From NCBI RefSeq assembly GCF_003173615.1, contig NZ_QGNA01000001.1, forward strand, positions 62,001 to 126,000: DNA of 64,000 bases, written 5' to 3'. Under the pieces are notes generated by a model, which was not told the DNA's origin, ran no database searches, and saw nothing but the letters and a program-made list of their open reading frames with translations. The stretch comes from Falsiroseomonas bella (GTDB lineage: Bacteria; Pseudomonadota; Alphaproteobacteria; Acetobacterales; Acetobacteraceae). Of this stretch, positions 45,913 to 54,390 are shown in pieces (the stretch's first letter is position 1; each line of letters starts with the position of its first letter). Both the position numbers and the translations under genes were made by a program.

Positions 45913-46288
45913 CCCCGCCGAGCAGGATGTCGAGGCCCCGGCGCGGCCCCGTCTCGGTCGGCGGCGCCGGCGCACGCGGCGGGTCCGCCACCCCGCGCAG
46001 CGGCGCGCCCGGCGGCGGCACCGTCCAGCAATCCACCCGCCCGAGGGACGGCGTGCAGAAGGGTGTCGGCGGCGGCGGGGCCGGCGGCTCCAGGCACCAG
46101 GGCAGCCGCCGCTCGCGGTTCACCACGGAGCAGTCCCGCCCGGTCGCCAGGGTTGCCACGGCATCCACCGGCGTCCGCCCGATCAGGATCACCGAGGTGC
46201 CGCTGACCACCGCCGCCGGCCCGATGGCCGCGTCGATCCAGCAGCCACCAAGGGGCAGCGTCAGGACCAGGGCGGAGAGGGATCGCAT
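45902..46288 (-). CDS. hypothetical lipoprotein
   Basis: 128 residues. A short signal peptide ends in a lipobox (LTLPLGGCW, Cys16), predicting lipidation. The mature part is proline-rich with several cysteines (RDCSVVNRERR, PFCTPS, DCWTVPPP) and no domain I recognise; VSGTSVILIGRTPVDAVATLATGRDCSVV resembles small alphaproteobacterial lipoproteins of unknown role. Its last 11 bases overlap the end of pyrC tail to tail. Confidence 0.7.
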   Translation of the reverse strand: MRSLSALVLTLPLGGCWIDAAIGPAAVVSGTSVILIGRTPVDAVATLATGRDCSVVNRERRLPWCLEPPAPPPPTPFCTPSLGRVDCWTVPPPGAPLRGVADPPRAPAPPTETGPRRGLDILLGGVSP

Positions 46289-46343
46289 CCCCCAAACATC
46301 GCCCGCCCGGCCTTAACGCTGCGTGGATCGGACAGGGCGCTTT

Positions 46344-46892
46344 TCAGCCGCGCCGGCGGGCGACACCCAGCCCGGCAAGGCCGAGCCCCAGAAGCATGAG
46401 CGCCGTCGGTTCCGGCACGCCCACGGGTACCTGCTCGACCACGAAGCTGATCGTGTAATCCATGGATCCGACGCAGCGGGTTAAGGTCGAGCAGCCGACG
46501 CCGGTGCTAGGCAGGGCGTTGAGACCCGTGACAGGCAGCAGGCTGGCGCCGATGGCCGGGTGATCGGGACTGAGCAGTGGATCCAGGCCAATCCCGGAGT
46601 TCAAGTTCCACGCCGTCCGCACGCCGTCGACGCTGCTGACGGACGATAGCGTGATCGACACGACCCGCAGACCGGCAGCGATGTCGAAACTGAAAGGGTC
46701 GGTATCGGAAGCGAAGGTCAAGGTATTCCAGCTGGCCCGGCCCGTCACGGTCTGCGTGCCGGGGGTGTCGAAGGTCAGGGTCTGCCCCGCGAGGTCGCCA
46801 TCCACGGCCTCGTCATAGACGACCAGCCCCGCCTGCGCCGTCCCGGCGGCGAGTGACATGGCCAGCGCCATAGCCGCGCAAGTCTTCAGCAT
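46344..46892 (-). CDS. PEP-CTERM sorting domain-containing protein
   Basis: 182 residues: signal peptide 1-22 (AAGTAQA), a beta-rich exported middle of about 130 residues with one Cys pair, and a textbook C-terminal PEP-CTERM signal (GVPEPTALMLLGLGLAG, then an RRR stop). Such proteins are cleaved by an exosortase in the inner membrane and exported with extracellular polysaccharide. A strong sigma-54-like promoter precedes it. No exosortase in the window. Confidence 0.88.
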   Translation of the reverse strand: MLKTCAAMALAMSLAAGTAQAGLVVYDEAVDGDLAGQTLTFDTPGTQTVTGRASWNTLTFASDTDPFSFDIAAGLRVVSITLSSVSSVDGVRTAWNLNSGIGLDPLLSPDHPAIGASLLPVTGLNALPSTGVGCSTLTRCVGSMDYTISFVVEQVPVGVPEPTALMLLGLGLAGLGVARRRG

Positions 46893-47220
46893 TCACGAGT
46901 CTCCGCCATTGCCCAGGATCGTTCCTGTCGCAGGAAACCATTAAGCAATCTCCGCGCCAGACGGCGCAGCCTTGCGAATTCAGCGCGTTGGCGACCAATA
47001 TCCGCCGCCGAACCTTACCATGTAAGAAAAGCTGACACCGCCGTGGGTGCAGCTGCCACAAGGGCAGGTCGCGCCGGTCTGCCGGGACCGGCGCGCTGGC
47101 GGGCCAGCGGCCCTGCCTGCCGTGGACGCATCGTCCCGTGCCGCGGGCTTAACGCTGGATGGAGGCGCCTGTATGGTCCGGCCCGCTGGCCGAGACGGCC
47201 GGTAGGAAGAAGGACACGCC
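46893..47220. other. 328-bp divergent intergenic region
   Basis: Holds the sigma-54-like promoter of the minus-strand PEP-CTERM gene and a small hairpin TTCCTG-TCG-CAGGAA (46922-46936) in its presumed leader. The right half leads to the GTG at 47221 with AGGAAGAAGGA as ribosome site. No tRNA, small ORF or repeat was recognised in the remainder. Confidence 0.6.
46943..46959 (-). promoter_or_regulatory. candidate sigma-54 promoter for the PEP-CTERM gene
   Basis: Read on the minus strand: TGGCGC-GGAGA-TTGCT, matching the -24/-12 consensus TGGCAC-N5-TTGC at all but one position and with exact spacing. It lies about 50 bases upstream of the ATG at 46892, leaving a leader of about 40 bases. Sigma-54 elements upstream of PEP-CTERM genes are a known association. 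Confidence 0.6.
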
Positions 47221-47871
47221 GTGCCCGACATCTTCGACGAGGTCGAGGAGGATCTCCGCGCCGAGAAGGCCAGGAAGCTCGCCCAGCGCTGGGGCGGGCT
47301 CGCGGCCGGCGTGGTGCTGGTGGCCATCGCCGCGACGGCCGGGGTGCAGGGCTGGCGCTGGTATCAGGCGCGCGAGGCCTCCGCCGCCGCCGAGACCTAT
47401 CTCAACCTGCACCGCGCCACGGAACTACAGGGTGCCGACCTCGCCGCCGCCGGCAACGGCTTCGCCGCCCTCGCGCGGGAGGCGCCCTCCGGCTACCAGA
47501 CCCTCGCCCGGCTGCGCGCCGCGGCGCTGAAGGCCGAGACCGGCGACCTGCCCGGCGCGCTGGTGCTGTGGGAGCAGGTGGCGACGGATACCGGCGCCGA
47601 TCCGCTCTATCGCGACCTCGCCACGCTGATGACCGTGAGCCACGCGCTCGACACCGGCGACCCGGCGCAGCTGGCGGCCCGCATCGCCCCGCTCACCGTG
47701 GAGGGCAATCCCTGGCGGTCCTCGGCGCGGGAGGCGCAGGCCCTGGTCGCGCTGCGCCGTGGCGAGACCGCCGAGGCGCGCCGCATCCTGGAAGCGCTCG
47801 CAGCCGACACCGCCGCGCCCGCCGGCCTGCGCGAGCGGGCGCAGCGCGTCGCCGCGGGTCTGCGCTCGTGA
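47221..47871 (+). CDS. YfgM-like membrane-anchored tetratricopeptide protein
   Basis: 216 residues, GTG start after a strong purine-rich site. A cytoplasmic N-terminus (DIFDEVEEDLRAEKARKLAQRW), one membrane helix at about 26-45 and a periplasmic TPR_21 domain, the YfgM layout. In E. coli YfgM interacts with the Sec translocon and periplasmic chaperones. As there, the gene precedes bamB and der; the stop overlaps the bamB start (GTGA). Confidence 0.88.
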   Translation: MPDIFDEVEEDLRAEKARKLAQRWGGLAAGVVLVAIAATAGVQGWRWYQAREASAAAETYLNLHRATELQGADLAAAGNGFAALAREAPSGYQTLARLRAAALKAETGDLPGALVLWEQVATDTGADPLYRDLATLMTVSHALDTGDPAQLAARIAPLTVEGNPWRSSAREAQALVALRRGETAEARRILEALAADTAAPAGLRERAQRVAAGLRS

Positions 47872-49205
47872 CGCGCCGCGTGCCACCCCCCCTGCCGCGC
47901 CGCCTGCTGATGCTCGCCGCCCCGGCGCTGCTCGGCGGCTGCGAGACCCTGAACAACCTCCTGGGCGAGCGGAAGGTCCGCCTGCCAGGCGAGCGGCGCA
48001 GCGTGCTGCAGGCGGAGGCGCCGCTGGCTGCCGATGCCGAGGAAGCCGGCCGCGTCGCCCTGCCCGCACCCGGCCCCGTGGCCGAATGGCCCATGGCCGG
48101 CGGCACGCCGAGCCACAGCCCCGGCCATATCGCGGTGAGCGAGGCGCTGTCCGTCGCCTGGCGCAGCTCCGTCGGCTCGGGCTCGGCCTATCGCCAGCGC
48201 ATCGTGACCGGGCCGGTGATCGCCAATGGCACGATCTTCACCGTGGATGCCTGGGGCGTTGTCTCGGCCCATGCGCTGGCCGACGGGCGGCAGCGCTGGC
48301 GCACCGACACCACGCCGGAGGATGAGAGCGCGGTCCCCCTCGGCGGCGGCGCCGCCTTCGCCGACGGCACCCTGTTCGTCGCCACCGCCGCGGCCGAGGT
48401 GATGGCGCTCGATCCCACCAACGGCTCGATCCGGTGGCGCGAAAGGCTGCCCAGCGCGGCGCGCGGGGCGCCCACCGTCGCCGGCGGCCGCATCTTCGTG
48501 CCGACCATCGAGAACCAGCTCGCCGCCCATTCGGTGGAGGATGGCAAGCGGATCTGGATGCACAGCGCCGCGCCCCTGGTCACCATCCCGCTTGGCCTGC
48601 CGGCCCCGGCGGTGGAGGGGGATGCGGTGGTGGCCGGCTTCGGCTCCGGCGAGCTGCTGGCGCTGCGCGCGAATGACGGGCGCGTGCTCTGGGCCGAGAG
48701 CCTGGGCGGCACGGGGCGGATGAGCCTCGCCGACATCGTCGGCATCACCGGGCTGCCGGTGATCGCCGGCGGGCGGGTGATCGCGCTCGGCCAGGCCAAT
48801 ATCGCGATCGCCGTGGACCTGCGCAGCGGGCGGCGGCTGTGGGAGCGGCCCTTCGGCGGCGGCGCCGGGCCGGCGGTGGCCGGCGACTGGGCCTTCGCCG
48901 TCACCGATGCCGGGGAGGCGCTGGCGATCGGGCGGGAGGATGGGCGCATCAGCTGGGTCACCGAGCTCGACCCGGCCCCGCCCACGGGCCGTCGCGGCGA
49001 TCCGGCGCGCTTCGGCCGGCCGATGGTCGCGGGCGGGCGCGTGCTGGTGCCCTCGACCCGCGGGGAGGTCCTGCAGCTCGACCCGACCTCGGGCCAGATC
49101 GTCGGGCGCATCCCGGTGCGCTCCCCACTGTCGCTGCCGATGGCCTCGGCCGAGGGCTATGTCGTGGCGCTCGCCGACGATGGCACGCTGATCGCGCTGC
49201 GCTGA
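47868..49205 (+). CDS. bamB: outer-membrane assembly lipoprotein BamB
   Basis: 445 residues from the coupled GTG. Signal peptide with lipobox ALLGGC (Cys25), then a PQQ-like eight-bladed propeller with repeated blades such as VMALDPTNGSIRWRERLP and LLALRANDGRVLWAES. It belongs to the Bam complex that folds outer-membrane beta-barrels, functionally linked to surA and lptD earlier in the window. Position between a YfgM-like gene and der is the conserved arrangement. Confidence 0.92.
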   Translation: MTRRVPPPLPRRLLMLAAPALLGGCETLNNLLGERKVRLPGERRSVLQAEAPLAADAEEAGRVALPAPGPVAEWPMAGGTPSHSPGHIAVSEALSVAWRSSVGSGSAYRQRIVTGPVIANGTIFTVDAWGVVSAHALADGRQRWRTDTTPEDESAVPLGGGAAFADGTLFVATAAAEVMALDPTNGSIRWRERLPSAARGAPTVAGGRIFVPTIENQLAAHSVEDGKRIWMHSAAPLVTIPLGLPAPAVEGDAVVAGFGSGELLALRANDGRVLWAESLGGTGRMSLADIVGITGLPVIAGGRVIALGQANIAIAVDLRSGRRLWERPFGGGAGPAVAGDWAFAVTDAGEALAIGREDGRISWVTELDPAPPTGRRGDPARFGRPMVAGGRVLVPSTRGEVLQLDPTSGQIVGRIPVRSPLSLPMASAEGYVVALADDGTLIALR

Positions 49206-49322
49206 GCGCGGCGCAATGAGCTGCATCGGCGAAAAGAACGCGGCATAAGGCGCGGGCGCCCTTCGGCGCCTCGGCCCGCCTTGGGCGCGCCGCCTGATTC
49301 ACGGAAGTACCGCAAGGGCGCC

Positions 49323-50660
49323 ATGCACCGCATCGCCATCCTCGGCCGCCCCAATGTCGGCAAGTCCACGCTGTTCAACCGGCTGGTGGGCCGCAAGCTC
49401 GCCATCGTGGACGACACGCCGGGCGTCACCCGCGACCGCAAGGAGGCCGAGGCGACGCTCGGCGGCCTCTCCGTCCTGCTGGCCGACACGGCGGGGCTCG
49501 AGGAAGCCGCGCCCGACACCATCCCCGGCCGCATGCGCGCGAGCTCCGAGGCGGCGCTGAAGGCCGCGGACCTCGCCATCTTCGTGATCGACGCCCGTGC
49601 CGGCATCACGCCGGCCGACCGCGCCTTCGCCAACTGGCTGCGCCGCTCCGGCCTGCCGGTGATCCTGGTCGCCAACAAGGCGGAGGGAAGGCTCGGCACG
49701 CAGATGGCGATGGAGGCCTATGAGCTCGGCCTCGGCGATCCGCTGCCGGTCAGCGCGGAGCATGGCGACGGCATCGGCGGGCTGCATGACGAGATCCGCG
49801 ACCGCCTGACCGATCCCGGCCGCGCCCCGCGCGGCGAGGCCGAGCGGCCGCTGCGCATCGCGATCGTCGGCCGCCCCAATGCGGGGAAATCCACGCTGGT
49901 GAACACGCTGCTCGGCGAGGAGCGGATGATCACCGGCCCCGAGCCGGGCCTCACGCGCGACGCCGTCGCGCTGGAATTCCGCGACGCCGAAGGGCCCGTG
50001 CGCATCGTGGACACCGCGGGGATGCGCAAGAAGGCGCGCATCTCGCACCGGCTCGAGCAGATGTCCGTCGCCGCCACCCTCGCCGCGCTGAAGGAAGCCG
50101 AGGTGGTCGTGCTGGTGCTGGACGCGCTGCTCGGCATGGACGAGCAGGATCTGCGCATCGCGCGCCTGGCGGAGCGCGAGGGCCGCGCCGTGGTGATCGC
50201 GCTGAACAAGTGGGATGCGGTCGAGGACCGCGCGGCGACGCGCAAGGCGCTGGAGGACGTGCTGACGGCGAGCCTTGCGCAGTCGAAGGGCGTCGCGGTG
50301 GTGCCGATCTCGGCCGCGACCGGGCGCGGCGTGGAGAAGCTGATGCCGACCGTGCGCGAGGTCTACGCGCTGTGGAACCGCCGCGTGCCGACCGGCGAGC
50401 TGAACCGCTGGTTCGAGGCGATGAAGGAACGCCACCAGCCGCCGCTGGTCGAGGGCAAGCGCATCAAGCTGCGCTACGTGACGATGCCGAAGGCGCGCCC
50501 GCCGACGCTCGCCGTGTTCGGCACGCGGGCGGAGCTGCTGCCGGAGGATTACCGCCGCTACCTGGTGAACAGCTTCCGCGAGGCCTTCGTCATGCCGGGC
50601 GTGCCGATCCGTCTCAACCTCCGCGGCACGGACAATCCCTATGCCGAGGAGGATGGCTGA
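49323..50660 (+). CDS. der: ribosome biogenesis GTPase Der (EngA)
   Basis: 445 residues from ATG 49323 with AAGGG about 6 bases upstream. Two tandem GTPase domains, each with G1 (GRPNVGKST at about 8; GRPNAGKST near 182), G3 (DTAG) and G4 (NKAE; NKWD), followed by the KH-like domain. Der acts in 50S subunit assembly. The 3' end overlaps the convergent Nudix gene by 22 bases. Confidence 0.96.
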   Translation: MHRIAILGRPNVGKSTLFNRLVGRKLAIVDDTPGVTRDRKEAEATLGGLSVLLADTAGLEEAAPDTIPGRMRASSEAALKAADLAIFVIDARAGITPADRAFANWLRRSGLPVILVANKAEGRLGTQMAMEAYELGLGDPLPVSAEHGDGIGGLHDEIRDRLTDPGRAPRGEAERPLRIAIVGRPNAGKSTLVNTLLGEERMITGPEPGLTRDAVALEFRDAEGPVRIVDTAGMRKKARISHRLEQMSVAATLAALKEAEVVVLVLDALLGMDEQDLRIARLAEREGRAVVIALNKWDAVEDRAATRKALEDVLTASLAQSKGVAVVPISAATGRGVEKLMPTVREVYALWNRRVPTGELNRWFEAMKERHQPPLVEGKRIKLRYVTMPKARPPTLAVFGTRAELLPEDYRRYLVNSFREAFVMPGVPIRLNLRGTDNPYAEEDG

Positions 50661-51109
50661 TCCAGCGCGGGCTGCCGCGCGCGTGCGGCGACCTCGCCCA
50701 GCACGCGCGCGAGGTTCCGCCCGACGCGCGTGATCGCCTCGTCCCAGGGTGGCGTCGCGAAGGCGTCGAATTTCGGCAGCACGCGGCCGTCGCGCGCGCG
50801 GAAGGTCGAACGGCAGACAAGGCGCGCCGGATCGGGCATCGCCGCGACGCGCCAGAGGAACAGCGCGAGATCCTTGCCCGGCCGGTAGCGATGCAGGCCG
50901 AGCGGTCGCAGCGCGCCGGGCGGCGCCTCGAGCCCGGTCTCCTCGGCCAGTTCACGCGCCGCGGCGCGCTCGAAGTCCTCGCCGGGATCGGCAAGCCCCT
51001 TGGGGATGTCCCACAGCGCAAGGCCGGTGAAGCGGCCGAGCAGCAGATGCAGGCCGTCGGTCACCACCACGCCGCAACTCGTCGCGCGCGGCCGTGACGA
51101 CGCGATCAC
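50639..51109 (-). CDS. Nudix hydrolase
   Basis: 156 residues, GTG start at 51109 overlapping the upstream gene's stop (GTGA). The Nudix box is complete: G-LADPG-E-DFERAAA-RELAEETG-L around residues 41-63. WDIPKGLADPGE is the usual sequence leading into it. Hydrolyses a nucleoside-diphosphate-linked substrate; which one is unknown. The C-terminus overlaps the end of der on the other strand by 22 bases. Confidence 0.88.
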   Translation of the reverse strand: MIASSRPRATSCGVVVTDGLHLLLGRFTGLALWDIPKGLADPGEDFERAAARELAEETGLEAPPGALRPLGLHRYRPGKDLALFLWRVAAMPDPARLVCRSTFRARDGRVLPKFDAFATPPWDEAITRVGRNLARVLGEVAARARQPALDQPSSSA

Positions 51110-51366
51110 TCGCCGCGCAGATAGAGCGCCGCGCGCGCCACGCCCACCATGCTCTCGATCGCGGCGCCGGGCAGGCTCAGCACCACGAGGCCCGACAGGA
51201 TCGCGAAATGCAGGTCGCCGCCCTGGTTGAGCACGACCAGCGGCGTCGCGAGGGCCGAGGCGACCAGCAGCGCAAAGGGGATTTCTGCCTGCCACCCAGG
51301 CACGGGCTCTTCCCGCATCGCTCGCCTCCCCGACCGTTCCGGCCCGTGCTTCGTCATTCGGTTCAT
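51106..51366 (-). CDS. small membrane protein of unknown function
   Basis: 86 residues from ATG 51366, chosen for the AGGAGG 7 bases upstream; the frame itself is open further. Basic N-terminus (about residues 1-30), then two hydrophobic stretches (EIPFALLVASALATPLVVL and FAILSGLVVLSLPGAAI), ending ARAALYLRGE. No family recognised. Translationally coupled to the Nudix gene. Confidence 0.65.
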   Translation of the reverse strand: MNRMTKHGPERSGRRAMREEPVPGWQAEIPFALLVASALATPLVVLNQGGDLHFAILSGLVVLSLPGAAIESMVGVARAALYLRGE

Positions 51367-51494
51367 TCTGGCGCCTCCTGCGGCATGCAACGCGCCGCAG
51401 CAGGGGAAGCTTCCCACCGGCGCCGAGCGCGAGGCAAGCATTTCAAGGCGGCGCGTTGCCGCGGCGGCGGCGCCGCTCTAGCTTCCGCGGCCGG

Positions 51495-52409
51495 ATGAGC
51501 GGGCTGATGGACATGCTGGGGCGGCGCGGCCTCGCCGCGGGTGCGCAGCAGGATGCCGGCACGCTGCTGACCCTCGACGACCTGCGCGCGGGGGCGCCGC
51601 GCCTGACGCTGCAGGCGGCTGTGCGCGCCCGCTGCCATGCCGTGACGCTCGACCAGCACACGGTGCTGTGCCGGGTGCTGGGCAAGTACAAGTTCCTGGT
51701 GGACAGCCGCGATTTCGGCCTCGCGCCGCACCTGATGCTCGATGGCTACTGGGAGATGTGGTGCACCGAGTTCATGCTGCGCTGCATCCGCCCCGGCCAG
51801 GTGGCGTGGGATGTCGGCGCCAATCTCGGCTACTACGCGGTGCTGATGGCCGACCTGGTCGGCCGGCAGGGCAAGGTGCTGGCGCTCGAGCCCAATCCGC
51901 GCCTCGCGCTGCTGTGCGAGCGCACGCTGGCGCTGAACGGCTACTGGGCGACCGCCACCGTGCGACGCCTCGCCGCCTCGGACCGCGCGGGCACGCTGCG
52001 CTTCCGCGCCGCGCTCTCCGATCCGAAGAACGGCCGCCTGCTGCCCGAAGGCGCGCCACCGCCCGCCGCCGATGAGGAGGAGGACACGCTCGAGGTCGCG
52101 GTGCGCGCCATGTCGCTCGACGAGGTGGCGGAGGGCCCGGTGGACTTCATCAAGATCGACGTGGAAGGCGCCGAGGAGCAGGTCTGGGCCGGCATGCAGC
52201 GCGTGCTCGACCGCAGCCCGGACATCACGGTGCTGATGGAGTTCAACGCGCTGCGCTGCCGCGCGCCGGAGGAGACGCTGCGCGCCATCGCGGACCGCTA
52301 CCGCCTGCGCGAGCTCGGCTTCGACGGCGCGCTGCACCGCGTGGGCATCGCGGAGATCCTGCCGCGGCGGGAGGACACGCTGCTGGTGCTCAGCCGGGGC
52401 GACCCGTAG
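51495..52409 (+). CDS. FkbM-family SAM-dependent methyltransferase
   Basis: 304 residues from ATG 51495 (ATG at 51507 possible). AWDVGANLGYYAVLMADLVG is the SAM-binding motif I and VDFIKIDVEGAEEQVWAGM the FkbM hallmark. FkbM enzymes methylate hydroxyls of sugars, polyketides or other secreted compounds. It lies alone; 8 kb from the glycan cluster, so a role in surface glycan methylation is possible but unproven. Confidence 0.88.
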   Translation: MSGLMDMLGRRGLAAGAQQDAGTLLTLDDLRAGAPRLTLQAAVRARCHAVTLDQHTVLCRVLGKYKFLVDSRDFGLAPHLMLDGYWEMWCTEFMLRCIRPGQVAWDVGANLGYYAVLMADLVGRQGKVLALEPNPRLALLCERTLALNGYWATATVRRLAASDRAGTLRFRAALSDPKNGRLLPEGAPPPAADEEEDTLEVAVRAMSLDEVAEGPVDFIKIDVEGAEEQVWAGMQRVLDRSPDITVLMEFNALRCRAPEETLRAIADRYRLRELGFDGALHRVGIAEILPRREDTLLVLSRGDP

Positions 52410-52439
52410 CGCCCGCTTCACGCCCAGGGGGCGCGTGGG

Positions 52440-53513
52440 TCAGCGCGGGCCGACGGACGGCCAATCGAGCGGCGCGAAGCGCAGCACCGGGATGCGGGCC
52501 AAGGCCAGGACGCGGTCCTCCAGCGTCAGCGGCACCTCGATCTCCGGCACGCCCGTCTCGGCCGAGGGGCGCGACAGCAGCGGCAGGATGGTGCGTGCGG
52601 TGGTGGCCGCACGGCGGCCGACCACCCCGGCTTCCGCCAGCGTCTCGAGCGCCGCCACGGCGCCGCTGATCCGCAGCGTGCCCGCGCCCATCGGCTGCAG
52701 CGCGTCGTCGAAGGCGAGCGTGGCGGCGCCCTGGGCGGCCACCTCGCCCCAGCGGAGCGCGAGCGAGCGCAGCTCCAGCGTGCCGCCGCCGTCGCGCCAG
52801 CTCTCGGCCCGCGCGGCCGGCGCGCGGCCCGGGGGCACCGGACCGCTCACCCACAGATCGGCGGCGAGGGACTGGATGCTGCGGCCGAGCGCCTCGGCGC
52901 CGCGGCCGGAGCCGGCAGGCAGTTCCACGCCCTCGGCGCCGAGCCGCAGCGCGAGCGCGGGCTCCGTCTCGGTGGCGGAGGCGCTGCCGGCAGCCGTGAG
53001 CATCAGGCTGCGCACCTCGACGCCGCCCGCCGGCGTGCCGATGCGCAGCCGCTCTCCCCTCAGCTCGGCCGAGCTCGGCGGGGTGTCGGGCTCGAGCGGC
53101 ACAGTGGCGGTCAGCATGTCGGCGGCGAAGGGGAACTCCGCGGCGCCGAGGCGCAGCCGCTGCTGGCCCGGCAATTCGACGGACAGGCGGTCCAGCCAGG
53201 GCAGGCTGACGCGCAGCACCACCGGGGTGGCGGTCAGCGCGATGCCGCCGGGCAGCGTCGTCGCGCCGCCCTCGAGCCGCACGCGCGCGATGGTGAGCGT
53301 CGCGGAAAGCGGCCAGCCGCCGCGCACCGGCTCCGTGTGCTCCACCCGCCAGCCCTGGGCGCGGCGCAGCTGCACCCAGACCTGCCAGCCCTGTTCCAGG
53401 CCGTTGGCCATGCCGCGCCACAGCACCGCGTGGCCGGCGCCGAGCGCGACGAGGCCGAGCGCGAGCAGCAGCAGCAGGCGGCGCGGCAGGCGCGAAGGGG
53501 GCTTCCGGTCCAT
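52440..53513 (-). CDS. DUF2125 domain-containing protein
   Basis: 357 residues from ATG 53513. N-terminal membrane anchor or signal (RRLLLLLALGLVALGAGHAVLW) then a beta-rich exported domain resembling AsmA-like proteins; RAQGWRVEHTEPVRGGWP is a typical DUF2125 opening. Function unknown. Its ATG shares the CATG palindrome with a possible start of the divergent chaC gene, and the two are often neighbours in alphaproteobacteria. Confidence 0.82.
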   Translation of the reverse strand: MDRKPPSRLPRRLLLLLALGLVALGAGHAVLWRGMANGLEQGWQVWVQLRRAQGWRVEHTEPVRGGWPLSATLTIARVRLEGGATTLPGGIALTATPVVLRVSLPWLDRLSVELPGQQRLRLGAAEFPFAADMLTATVPLEPDTPPSSAELRGERLRIGTPAGGVEVRSLMLTAAGSASATETEPALALRLGAEGVELPAGSGRGAEALGRSIQSLAADLWVSGPVPPGRAPAARAESWRDGGGTLELRSLALRWGEVAAQGAATLAFDDALQPMGAGTLRISGAVAALETLAEAGVVGRRAATTARTILPLLSRPSAETGVPEIEVPLTLEDRVLALARIPVLRFAPLDWPSVGPR

Positions 53514-53547
53514 GCTCGTCAGCCCTATAGCCCGCATCCTTCCGCCC

Positions 53548-54150
53548 GTGCAGCCGCCCCCGCATCGCCTCGCCAAGCCCGACGACCCGCCGCTCGCGCC
53601 CTGCGGGCACATGTGGGTGTTCGCCTATGGCTCCCTCATCTGGCGGCCCGGCTTCGACCATGCCGGGCAGCATCGCGCCTTCCTGCGCGGCTATCACCGC
53701 CGCTTCTGCCTGTGGTCGCATCGCTACCGCGGCACGCCGGAGCGGCCCGGGCTGGTGCTCGGGCTCGATCGCGGCGGGGCCTGCCACGGCATCGTGTTCC
53801 GGGTTCCGGGCCAGCACGCGGCCGCCGTGCTGCGCTATCTCGACGACCGCGAACTGCCGGACGGGGCGGAGCAGGTCTACCACCGGCGTCTGGTGCCGGT
53901 GCGGCTGGTGGATTCGCCGGGGCGGGTGGTGCCGGCCATCGCCTATGTGGCGAACCGGGCCTGCCGGCTCTATGCGCCGGCGCTGACGCCGGAGCATGCG
54001 GCGCAGGTGATCGCGCAAGGGGTCGGGCAGATGGGCGCGAACCGGGACTACCTGCTCAACACCCTGGAGCACCTGACCGGGATGGGCGTGCGGGATGCGG
54101 GGCTGGCGCGCATCGCGGCGCTGCTTCCCCGCGTGCGCGGGGCCGCCTGA
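53548..54150 (+). CDS. gamma-glutamylcyclotransferase (ChaC family)
   Basis: 200 residues from GTG 53548; an ATG at 53512 with AAGGGGG about 10 bases upstream would add 12 residues and overlap the divergent start codon. WVFAYGSLIWRPGF supplies the glycine-rich YGS substrate loop and the family's Glu is in the DGAEQVYHRR region. ChaC enzymes cleave gamma-glutamyl groups, in many cases glutathione, to 5-oxoproline. Ends at an unusually AT-rich gap. Confidence 0.88.
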   Translation: MQPPPHRLAKPDDPPLAPCGHMWVFAYGSLIWRPGFDHAGQHRAFLRGYHRRFCLWSHRYRGTPERPGLVLGLDRGGACHGIVFRVPGQHAAAVLRYLDDRELPDGAEQVYHRRLVPVRLVDSPGRVVPAIAYVANRACRLYAPALTPEHAAQVIAQGVGQMGANRDYLLNTLEHLTGMGVRDAGLARIAALLPRVRGAA

Positions 54151-54334
54151 CAAAGCTTCTGTCCACAGTCAAGCCGGGGGTGCCATGGGCCTCGCAGACG
54201 GCCACGAAATAGTAACATTGTCAGCGCAACGGCTTGGGGGCTTGGCGAAGGCCGCTGGCACGGATTCTGGAAAAACAGGCACTTAGCGATTCGGGGCGCC
54301 TGTGAGTTGTTACCAAGCTGTTGCGCTGCGGAGC
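54151..54334. other. AT-rich intergenic region with DnaA-box-like and GANTC motifs
   Basis: A hand count gives about 43 percent A+T over 54151-54360, against roughly 30 percent around it. GATTC (the CcrM GANTC site) occurs at 54263-54267 and 54288-54292, with a third at 54422-54426 inside plsC. CTGTCCACA at 54159-54167 differs from the DnaA box by two bases; a perfect TTATCCACA lies at 54404-54412 inside the plsC 3' end. No ORF or tRNA recognised. Confidence 0.5.
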
Positions 54335-54361
54335 AAAAAACAAGCCTTTTGTAAGGCTTGT
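54335..54361 (-). terminator. intrinsic terminator for the ftsE-ftsX-ydcF-plsC run
   Basis: Perfect 9-bp stem ACAAGCCTT-TTGT-AAGGCTTGT (54340-54361 on the plus strand) preceded by A6 (54335-54340). Read on the minus strand this is hairpin then T-run, 30 bases after the plsC stop. A textbook factor-independent terminator. Confidence 0.88.
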
Positions 54362-54390
54362 CTGGCGCGGCTTCACCCTGTGGGCAGGTG

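Noticed and set aside
54151-54334. Chromosome dimer resolution (dif) site in the AT-rich gap where genes converge
   Set aside because: No sequence resembling paired XerC/XerD arms around a 6-bp centre was found.
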